NCBI GenBank assembly: GCA_003644335.1
Contig: QNCB01000051.1
Span: 1-7,393 of the forward strand
Source of the DNA: Planctomycetota bacterium
Lineage (GTDB): Bacteria > Planctomycetota > Phycisphaerae > SM23-33
Length of the DNA stretch: 7,393 nt
Reading direction: 5' to 3'
How positions within the stretch are numbered: position 1 is the stretch's first letter; the number at the start of each line of letters is the position of its first letter. Below, piece by piece: positions 1 through 4,825 of this stretch. A model generated the notes under the pieces. It saw only the letters and a program-made list of their open reading frames with translations. It was not told the DNA's origin and did no database searches. A program made the position numbers and the translations under genes.

Positions 1-1189
1 CCAGCTGCCCAGGTGGTCGCACTATAGCCTGACCGCCTGGCCCCGGTTCGAGGAACTACTAGGCCACGAAGCTGACCGGCGACGGAAATTTTACAACGGC
101 AATATCGAATGCACCTATTACCAGTTTCATGGCCCCCGGCCTCCCAAACCTCCAACCCCCGGCGAACGAGCCGCAGCGGCAGCGGCGGAAAAATCTCCCG
201 CCCAGGTCGTCTTGCCCGCCCCGGCCTTTGGAGGCCTGCGGACGGAGGCCAGGCAACAGGCGGAGATGTTCGCCAACAGACTTGCCAAGATAGCTAGGCA
301 CTTGCGGAAATGGCCTACCAAGCGGGGCATTACCTGCTATCGTTTGTACGACCGCGATATCCCGGAGATTCCCCTGGCTGTGGACAGGTACGAAAATTGT
401 CTGCACATCGCCGAGTACGATAGGCCTCATGACCGCACCGCTGCCCAGCATGGCCAATGGCTTGAGATGCTCGCGGGCACCGCTGCTGCTGCGTTGGAAA
501 TTCCGCGGGCTGACGTGTTTCTCAAACGCCGAGCCAGGCAGCGGGGGACGAGCCAATATGAGAAACTCGACTCGCTGGGCCGCGTGATAACCGTCCGCGA
601 GGGTGGGCTGAAGTTCAAGGTGAACCTCTCGGACTATCTCGACACAGGCCTGTTTTTGGACCATCGCATTACGCGCGGACTTGTGCGAGAAGCTGCGGGC
701 GGCCGGCGGGTGTTGAACCTTTTTGCGTACACAGGCTCGTTCAGCGTCTACGCCGCGGCAGGCGGAGCCAGGAGCGTTACCACCGTCGATACGTCCAACA
801 CGTATCTCGACTGGGCACGGGCGAACCTGGCCTCCAATGGCTACTCCGGTGAACAGTTCCAGTTCGTCCGCGACGACGCCTCAGCCTTCCTGAAGTTCCA
901 CAAGCAAGGCCCCTGCTACGACCTGGCCATCGTCGACCCGCCAACTTTCTCAAACAGCACCCGAACCGAAAAGGACTTCGAAATTCAACGCGACCATGTC
1001 GAGCTGCTCAATAGCCTGATGAAAATAATGTCCCGCGGAGCGCCTATTTTCTTCTCGACGAATTTTCGGCGATTCAGGCTGGACACCGACGCGATACGCT
1101 CGAACGATATCCGCGAAATCTCCCGCCAAACGATCCCCCCAGACTTCCGCAACAAAAGAATCCACCGCTGTTGGTTAATCGTACGATAA
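1..1189 (+). CDS. rlmL: RlmKL, bifunctional 23S rRNA guanine methyltransferase (C-terminal part, 5' end outside window)
   Basis: This is the 3' part of a fused 23S rRNA methyltransferase. In this family the N-terminal half (RlmL) makes m2G2445 and the C-terminal half (RlmK) makes m7G2069, using S-adenosylmethionine on assembling 50S rRNA. The reading frame is open from base 2 and gives 395 residues. Residues about 28-43 (RKFYNG...CTYYQFHGP) match the end of the RlmL half. An Ala/Pro-rich linker follows (about 46-75). The RlmK half then shows the family signatures CYRLYDRDIPE, VDRYEN, VNLSDYLDTGLFLDHR, the SAM-binding LNLFAYTGS (about 238-246), TTVDTS, and the catalytic-type motif DPPTFSNS (about 312-319). 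It ends with IHRCWLIVR, close to the E. coli C terminus (IHNCWLI). The THUMP domain and first SAM-binding motif must lie upstream. A TTG at 212 is internal and is not the start. The gene converges on the radical SAM gene. Confidence 0.95.
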   Translation, partial: QLPRWSHYSLTAWPRFEELLGHEADRRRKFYNGNIECTYYQFHGPRPPKPPTPGERAAAAAAEKSPAQVVLPAPAFGGLRTEARQQAEMFANRLAKIARHLRKWPTKRGITCYRLYDRDIPEIPLAVDRYENCLHIAEYDRPHDRTAAQHGQWLEMLAGTAAAALEIPRADVFLKRRARQRGTSQYEKLDSLGRVITVREGGLKFKVNLSDYLDTGLFLDHRITRGLVREAAGGRRVLNLFAYTGSFSVYAAAGGARSVTTVDTSNTYLDWARANLASNGYSGEQFQFVRDDASAFLKFHKQGPCYDLAIVDPPTFSNSTRTEKDFEIQRDHVELLNSLMKIMSRGAPIFFSTNFRRFRLDTDAIRSNDIREISRQTIPPDFRNKRIHRCWLIVR

Positions 1190-1282
1190 CCGAGCGAAGC
1201 GTTTGTGATTCCCCCCCCCAGCCATGGCAGCCGCATAACAAAAAAACATTTCCAACATGGACAAACAGGATGTATAGGATTT

Positions 1283-1454
1283 TTTCACAGCTATCCCATA
1301 AACAGCCTCGTTTCAAGTAATCAGTAACAACCGCGGAACACGAATCATACGAATTTTTTGAAAAAATACTCAGTTGTCACTAATCGGTAAAAGCAAAAAA
1401 GCAACTACGAAAAACATATCACACCACCTTTTTGGTTGTTGGATAGCTGTGAAA
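1283..1454. repeat. 14-bp perfect inverted repeat bracketing about 144 bp
   Basis: The left arm TTTCACAGCTATCC (1283-1296) is the exact reverse complement of the right arm GGATAGCTGTGAAA (1441-1454). The enclosed 144 bp is AT-rich and non-coding. The arms could be the ends of a small decayed mobile element (MITE-like) or a long-range stem. I see no flanking target-site duplication that would decide between these. Confidence 0.55.
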
Positions 1455-1503
1455 TCCGTGTGATCTTCCGTTAAAAAACCCGTGTAATCCGTGGACTGTT
1501 TTT

Positions 1504-1528
1504 TTTGCCATGCGAAGTTGCCTAGCCT
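1504..1528 (-). repeat. 25-bp dispersed repeat, copy A (3' of the radical SAM gene)
   Basis: Read on the minus strand, this copy has AGGC, three variable bases, then GCAACTTCGCATGGCAAA. It matches 5816-5840 at 21 of 25 positions. The conserved core ends 13 nt beyond the radical SAM stop codon. It resembles a dispersed extragenic palindrome-type element, but the family is not identified. Confidence 0.5.
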
Positions 1529-1534
1529 GCGGGC

Positions 1535-2665
1535 TCATATCTTTCGGCCTGCTTTATGATACAGTCGTCCCGCGTAATATGCTATCAACCAAGGGATTTT
1601 TTGACGGTTCGCCCAGGGGTAGGCCAGGATGCTGCTACGAAAGTTCTCCGCGAAATGACATGTGCAACTGCGACAAATATCCTGTCGACACCCCGCAAGC
1701 CAGGCCTGTCTGTAGTCCAAAGCTTGTAGCCTCCAGCTCTCATACAGATCGCCCTCGGCTGCCTCGGCCTGGCCTGGCAAGAGTGCACACGGGCAGAGCA
1801 ACCCGTTTTCGTCGACCGTAATCTGCACCAACGGCGCGACGCAAAGGAACCTGCTTAGCACCTGGTCGCCGAAGAATTTTTGCGAATTGGCCAGGCTGCA
1901 ATAGGTACTGAAAAATTGGCGGACAAGCCCGAGGTTCGTCGCTACGCCATGTTTTCGCGCCCGGCGATGAAGCTCTCGCAATTGTCGCTCCATCGCGGGG
2001 TTGGAGTCCATAGTCAGCTTGACGCCTTTCTTCGACGCCAAGGCTGGGGTGTTGGGATAATTCGAGCCGAACTGTATAGGCTGGAAGTTCAACGGGCAGT
2101 TGAGCTTGTCCGCCAGGGCTATCAGCCCTTCAGCTTCGGTCAGGTCTGGCTTGAGCACCGAACTGATAGCTACGCGACAGGGCCTGGCTGGGTTTTGGAT
2201 GAATCGCAAAGCTCGGGCGAACGAGCCAGCCTTGCCGCGAATGCTGTCGTGTCGGGCTGGGGTAGCAGAGTCTATCGACACGGATATCACGCCGATGGCC
2301 GAGCCTAGCAACTCGAATTGCTCGCGGGTTAGGCTCTCGAAACAGGTTGCGTTGGTTGCGATATTCACCCGCCGACCCTGACTGTGGCAGTAAGCCAGGA
2401 TGTCCCATATTTGCCGATGCAGGAAAGGCTCGCCGCCACTGAAAAACAACGCGCAGTCGAATCGCTCCGCCAGGTCGACAAGCCCTTTGACAGCCTCGAG
2501 TGACAGCTCGCCAGACTTGCCCACCGTGGGAGCTTGGCCCTTTTCGCAAAACTCACAGTGGAGATTGCATCGGCCTGTGATATTAGCCAACACTGACAAA
2601 GGCATGGGCGCCTCGGATATCACATTGCGACGAATCGTCCGAATTGTCTTTAGCATCGACGGCAA
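1535..2665 (-). CDS. Radical SAM protein with C-terminal SPASM/twitch-like cysteine cluster
   Basis: This enzyme should cleave S-adenosylmethionine with a [4Fe-4S] cluster to make a 5'-deoxyadenosyl radical; the substrate is unknown. Numbered from the TTG at 2665 (376 aa), the cluster motif CNLHCEFC supplies C33, C37 and C40. Other core motifs are SGGEP (76-80), IATNAT (about 102-107) and SVSIDSA (about 129-135). The C-terminal third has C275, C291, C293, C326, C331, C334 and C336, set around a VDENGLLCPC segment. This is the layout of a SPASM or twitch domain binding an auxiliary Fe-S cluster, as in peptide-modifying and some cofactor- or lipid-pathway enzymes. The start is uncertain. A GTG at 2710 would extend the frame, but that stretch is intergenic repeat and lies at a predicted transcription start. 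GGAG at 2671-2674 is 5 nt before the TTG at 2665, and an ATG lies at 2656. It is divergent from the TPR gene. No precursor peptide gene was seen nearby. Confidence 0.88.
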   Translation of the reverse strand: MPSMLKTIRTIRRNVISEAPMPLSVLANITGRCNLHCEFCEKGQAPTVGKSGELSLEAVKGLVDLAERFDCALFFSGGEPFLHRQIWDILAYCHSQGRRVNIATNATCFESLTREQFELLGSAIGVISVSIDSATPARHDSIRGKAGSFARALRFIQNPARPCRVAISSVLKPDLTEAEGLIALADKLNCPLNFQPIQFGSNYPNTPALASKKGVKLTMDSNPAMERQLRELHRRARKHGVATNLGLVRQFFSTYCSLANSQKFFGDQVLSRFLCVAPLVQITVDENGLLCPCALLPGQAEAAEGDLYESWRLQALDYRQAWLAGCRQDICRSCTCHFAENFRSSILAYPWANRQKIPWLIAYYAGRLYHKAGRKI

Positions 2666-2689
2666 AAAAGCTCCATAACCGTTTAGAAT

Positions 2690-2719
2690 CACGAATGGAC
2701 ACGAATGCACACTAATTTA
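2690..2719. repeat. Three degenerate 10-bp tandem units, CAC(G/T)AAT-type
   Basis: The units are CACGAATGGA (2690-2699), CACGAATGCA (2700-2709) and CACTAATTTA (2710-2719). The first two differ at one base. The array sits just 5' of the radical SAM coding region and would be translated if the GTG at 2710 were used, which argues against that start. Similar CACGAAT words occur at 1339-1354. Confidence 0.6.
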
Positions 2720-2743
2720 TCTATAGCACAGCCGCCCGGTCAA
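2716..2743 (-). promoter_or_regulatory. Candidate promoter of the radical SAM gene
   Basis: On the minus strand a TTGACC -35 box (2738-2743) is followed after 16 bp by GATAAA (2716-2721), a weak -10. An overlapping extended -10-like word, TGTGCTATAGAT, is an alternative. Either gives a transcript starting near 2709, downstream of the GTG at 2710 and upstream of the GGAG that serves the 2665/2656 starts. Confidence 0.4.
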
Positions 2744-2757
2744 CCAGTTTCAGCTGG

Positions 2758-2770
2758 GCGTATTATACGC
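2758..2770. promoter_or_regulatory. Short palindrome in the divergent promoter region (possible operator)
   Basis: GCGTA-TTA-TACGC is a perfect 5-bp inverted repeat with a 3-bp centre. It lies between the divergent radical SAM and TPR promoters. It could be a regulator site, and its minus strand also contains TATAAT without a good -35 box. The role is inferred only from position. Confidence 0.3.
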
Positions 2771-2849
2771 TTGCGAGGCTTGTTTTCCCTGTGAAAATCG
2801 CTGGACGAAAAAATTTTGCCAACAATTGACGCAAAAGCCAGAAGCTGGG

Positions 2850-2885
2850 TTGTCGAAAATCGGAGTCTGTGATATAATGGGCTTA
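2850..2885 (+). promoter_or_regulatory. Sigma-70-type promoter of the TPR gene, start site predicted at the ATG
   Basis: TTGTCG (2850-2855) is followed by exactly 17 bp and a consensus TATAAT (2873-2878), preceded by TG one base upstream (extended -10). Counting 7 bases from the last T of the -10 puts the transcription start at about 2885, which is the A of the ATG. No ribosome binding site fits between promoter and start codon, so the mRNA is predicted to be leaderless. Confidence 0.65.
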
Positions 2886-3637
2886 TGCAGGAGTGGACGG
2901 ACAATCAGACGCAGGTAGCCCAGGCACACAAGCTCTATGACAGGGGCCAATGGCGAGAAGCAGCTGCCCTGTTGCGTAGCGTTATTCGCAGCGACCCGCA
3001 CAACGCGTCGTGGTATTTCAACCTCGGCCTGACGCTCTCCGCCATGGGCGACCACTCCGCAGCCTGCCAGGCTTATAAATCCGCCAGCGTGTTGACGCCC
3101 GAAGATGTCGAGACCCTCAACTGTCTCGGCGTCAGTCTGACCAGGCTGGGCAAATACGCCGAGAGCCTGGCTACCTTCGAGAGAATCCAGAACCTCGACT
3201 CAAACTATGAGCCGAGCTATTGCAACCGGATCGTAGCTTATACGGAAATAGGCCGACACGACGAAGCTGAGCTGATGTTCTACCTGGCCCGGCAGCTCGT
3301 AGAAGATTGCCCGCTGTGCTATTTCAACATCGGCAACAGCCATTATGTCCGAGGCAACTACGCCCATGCTATCGACTGCTGGCGACAGACGCTTCGCATC
3401 GACGAGAAACATGGCCAAACGCATAGCCGAATCGCCGACGCTTACTGGGCGCGAGGCAATCTGCCAAAAGCCCTGGAACATTACCGAGCGGAACTGGCCA
3501 TCACAGGCCAGTGCGAAGAAACGCTGCAAGACATAGCTGAAGTGCTGCGGGAAATGAAACTTGCGGCCCCCAAGCCAACCCGAACGGGCCTACGAAGCCT
3601 GTGTCAAAAACTCAAAACAAAACTCTCCCCACGGTAA
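2885..3637 (+). CDS. Tetratricopeptide-repeat protein, function unknown
   Basis: A 250-aa protein built almost wholly of TPR helices, which usually mediate protein-protein contacts. Six repeats can be set out at about residues 9-41, 42-75, 76-109, 110-143, 144-176 and 177-210. They carry typical TPR positions (WYFNLGLTLSAMGDHSAACQAYKSA, LGVSLTRLGKYAESLATFER, YFNIGNSHYVRGNYAHAIDCWRQTL, AYWARGNLPKALEHYRAEL). The C-terminal 40 residues are basic and not repeat-like. There is no signal peptide or membrane segment, so it is probably cytoplasmic. It contains several cysteines (for example CPLC). The ATG at 2885 lies 6 bases after a consensus -10 box and has no Shine-Dalgarno, suggesting leaderless translation; the next in-frame ATG is inside repeat 2. 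It is divergent from the radical SAM gene. A shared role is possible but unsupported by motif. Confidence 0.9.
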   Translation: MQEWTDNQTQVAQAHKLYDRGQWREAAALLRSVIRSDPHNASWYFNLGLTLSAMGDHSAACQAYKSASVLTPEDVETLNCLGVSLTRLGKYAESLATFERIQNLDSNYEPSYCNRIVAYTEIGRHDEAELMFYLARQLVEDCPLCYFNIGNSHYVRGNYAHAIDCWRQTLRIDEKHGQTHSRIADAYWARGNLPKALEHYRAELAITGQCEETLQDIAEVLREMKLAAPKPTRTGLRSLCQKLKTKLSPR

Positions 3638-3645
3638 AACAAACC

Positions 3646-3666
3646 CGAATATCGAAATCCGAATTT
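3646..3666. repeat. Degenerate heptamer tandem repeat, CGAAxTx x3
   Basis: The three consecutive units are CGAATAT, CGAAATC and CGAATTT, with an exact 7-bp period, just after the TPR stop codon. This resembles the short tandemly repeated repetitive sequences described in cyanobacterial intergenic DNA. Confidence 0.55.
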
Positions 3667-3694
3667 CTAAACAATTTCACAGTTTGGGTGCCGT

Positions 3695-3724
3695 GATTGC
3701 CTATTGCCTACTTGCCTATTCGCC
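3695..3724. repeat. Degenerate 7/8-bp tandem repeat, TATTGCC-type x4
   Basis: The units are GATTGCC, TATTGCC, TACTTGCC and TATTCGCC. The second unit and the first base of the third supply the TTGCCT used as the -35 box of the pdxJ promoter, so the repeat and promoter overlap. Confidence 0.55.
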
Positions 3725-3732
3725 TGTACAAT
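3704..3732 (+). promoter_or_regulatory. Candidate pdxJ promoter
   Basis: TTGCCT (3704-3709), a 17-bp spacer and TACAAT (3727-3732) give a good sigma-70-type promoter. The predicted start near 3739 leaves about a 20-nt leader that carries the GGGAG ribosome binding site. A repeat array overlaps the -35 box. Confidence 0.55.
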
Positions 3733-3746
3733 GCTGCCCTTGATAC

Positions 3747-3751
3747 GGGAG
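3747..3751 (+). promoter_or_regulatory. pdxJ ribosome binding site that fixes the start
   Basis: GGGAG lies 8 nt before the GTG at 3760. It selects that GTG over an in-frame TTG at 3697, which would lie upstream of the predicted transcription start and would add 21 residues not found in PdxJ proteins. Confidence 0.7.
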
Positions 3752-3759
3752 TTTTTGCT

Positions 3760-4527
3760 GTGATTGGTTTGGGCGTAAATATCGACCACGTCGCTACGGT
3801 TCGCCAGGCTCGCAAGACCGTCGAGCCTGACCCGGTATGGGCAGCGGTGCAGGCTGAGCTCGGCGGAGCGGACTGCATTACATTTCATCTGCGCAAAGAC
3901 CGGCGGCATATCAACGACCGCGACGCTGAGCTGCTGGGGCAGACCGTGCGGTGCAAGCTGAATATGGAAATGTCGATGGACGAGGAAATTGTCCAGATAG
4001 CTCTGAAAATCAGGCCTGCCCAAGCTACGCTCGTGCCGGAAAAACGCCAAGAGCTGACTACCGAGGGCGGGCTGGACTGCCTTGCAAATTTCGATAGGCT
4101 CGCTGAGGTTACCCGCAGGCTGGCCGAGGCTGGTGTGTCGGTCAGTGCGTTTATCGACCCACAGGCTGAGCAGATACAGGCAGCCGCCAAGGCGGGCTGC
4201 GAGGCTATCGAGCTTCACACAGGCTGTTACGCCAACGCGGTGTTGCCAGTCGATGGCGGGCCCGCAGACGCCCAGGTCGTAGCGGGCGAGCTGGAAAAAA
4301 TAGCCACAGGCCTGGACGATGGTCTCCAGGTTGGACTTGTAGTCCACGCGGGGCATGGCTTGACATATCTCAATATCGCGCCGGTCGCTGCGATGACGGG
4401 TTTTTGCGAGTTTAACATAGGACACTCGATTATCGCCCGGGCGATGTTCACAGGCCTGGCCAACGCCGTAGCTGAAATGAAAAACGCAATCCGCGAAGGT
4501 GAGGCCAACGCAGGAAATTTCGAGTAA
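3760..4527 (+). CDS. pdxJ: PdxJ, pyridoxine 5'-phosphate synthase
   Basis: PdxJ condenses 1-deoxy-D-xylulose 5-phosphate with 3-amino-2-oxopropyl phosphate to give pyridoxine 5'-phosphate, the ring-closing step of the DXP-dependent vitamin B6 pathway, in the cytoplasm. The 255-aa product (family about 240) shows almost every family signature: GVNIDHVATVRQAR (5-18), DPVWAA, HLRKDRRHINDRD (43-55), the NLEM-like NMEM with the catalytic-type Glu70, LVPEKRQELTTEGGLD (91-106), FIDP, IELHTGCYA (150-158), HAGHGLTYLN (196-205) and EFNIGHSIIARA (217-228). Two small departures are NMEM for NLEM and Lys46 where E. coli has Glu in HLREDRRHI. The start is the GTG with GGGAG 8 nt upstream. A broken zinc-finger gene follows after 14 nt and then dapA, so the three probably share a transcript. 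Confidence 0.97.
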   Translation: MIGLGVNIDHVATVRQARKTVEPDPVWAAVQAELGGADCITFHLRKDRRHINDRDAELLGQTVRCKLNMEMSMDEEIVQIALKIRPAQATLVPEKRQELTTEGGLDCLANFDRLAEVTRRLAEAGVSVSAFIDPQAEQIQAAAKAGCEAIELHTGCYANAVLPVDGGPADAQVVAGELEKIATGLDDGLQVGLVVHAGHGLTYLNIAPVAAMTGFCEFNIGHSIIARAMFTGLANAVAEMKNAIREGEANAGNFE

Positions 4528-4541
4528 AAGGCAGAGCAAAA

Positions 4542-4787
4542 ATGACCAAGCCATTTGAACAATGCCCGGCATGTGGCGGTGGACTTGTGGAAAAGGATGT
4601 CGAAAAGATTCTTCGAGGCCAAAGCGATACCGCTGCGATAACAGTTCGTGCGGAAGTTTGCACGCACCGTGGCGAGCGTTGATATTCGGACGATGATATT
4701 CGGCTTTTCGAGGATATTCAGGCAAAATTACAGTTGCGGCAGACCAAAGACTTTCACCAGAAGGGAAAGTTTTACGAAGTCGCATAA
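4542..4787 (+). pseudogene. YgiT-type zinc-finger protein (MqsA-like antitoxin N-domain), interrupted by TGA
   Basis: From the ATG at 4542 the frame reads 46 codons, a TGA (4680-4682), then 34 more codons to a TAA at 4785-4787. Read through, the 81 residues follow the YgiT-type zinc-finger family: CPACGGGLVEKDVEKILRG (8-26), then TVRAEVCTHRGER (about 34-46), then YSDDDIRLFEDIQAKL and a basic tail ending FYEVA. The family normally has CxxCG...VCxxCGER(L/W)Y. Here the fourth zinc cysteine is Arg (CTHRGER) and the residue after GER is a stop, so two key positions are lost. Such proteins are usually antitoxins paired with a DUF4258/MqsR-type toxin; no toxin is present, since pdxJ ends 14 nt upstream. 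AAAGG 10 nt before the ATG could still start translation of the 46-residue N-terminal piece. A sequencing error or readthrough is possible for the TGA, but not for the missing Cys as well without a second event. Confidence 0.75.
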
Positions 4788-4825
4788 GCAAACACCACGA
4801 CGCAAAACGCAAGGACTATAAAAAA

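Larger units (their letters stand above)
1190..1534. other. Gene-free convergent spacer with decayed repeats
   Basis: No credible gene lies between the stop codons of rlmKL and the radical SAM gene. The spacer is more AT-rich than the flanking genes. It contains a C9 homopolymer (1211-1219), a perfect 14-bp inverted repeat (1283-1296 with 1441-1454), CACGAAT/TACGAAT units (1339-1354), and a run of related CCGTGTGATC / CCGTGTAATC / CCGTGG words (1457-1495). It ends with a T8 tract (1499-1506) next to a 25-bp repeat that recurs at 5816-5840. No classical stem plus U-tract terminator was found for either converging gene. Confidence 0.7.

Noticed and set aside
59..664. 201-codon minus-strand frame opposite rlmKL
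   Set aside because: The plus-strand frame matches RlmKL throughout; the minus frame has no recognisable motif.
1510..1821. 103-codon plus-strand frame opposite the radical SAM C terminus
   Set aside because: It overlaps the conserved cysteine-rich C-terminal region of the minus-strand enzyme and has no ribosome binding site or domain.
3697..3759. N-terminal extension of pdxJ from a TTG
   Set aside because: It lies across the predicted promoter and a tandem repeat, while GGGAG 8 nt before the GTG at 3760 gives a PdxJ of normal N terminus.
4680..4682. TGA read as selenocysteine
   Set aside because: Family members have Leu, Trp or Tyr at this position, a zinc cysteine three codons earlier is also lost, and no convincing SECIS-type stem was seen just downstream.
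3667..4812. 381-codon minus-strand frame opposite pdxJ and the antitoxin relic
   Set aside because: It is the shadow of the strongly supported pdxJ gene on the other strand and shows no family motif.
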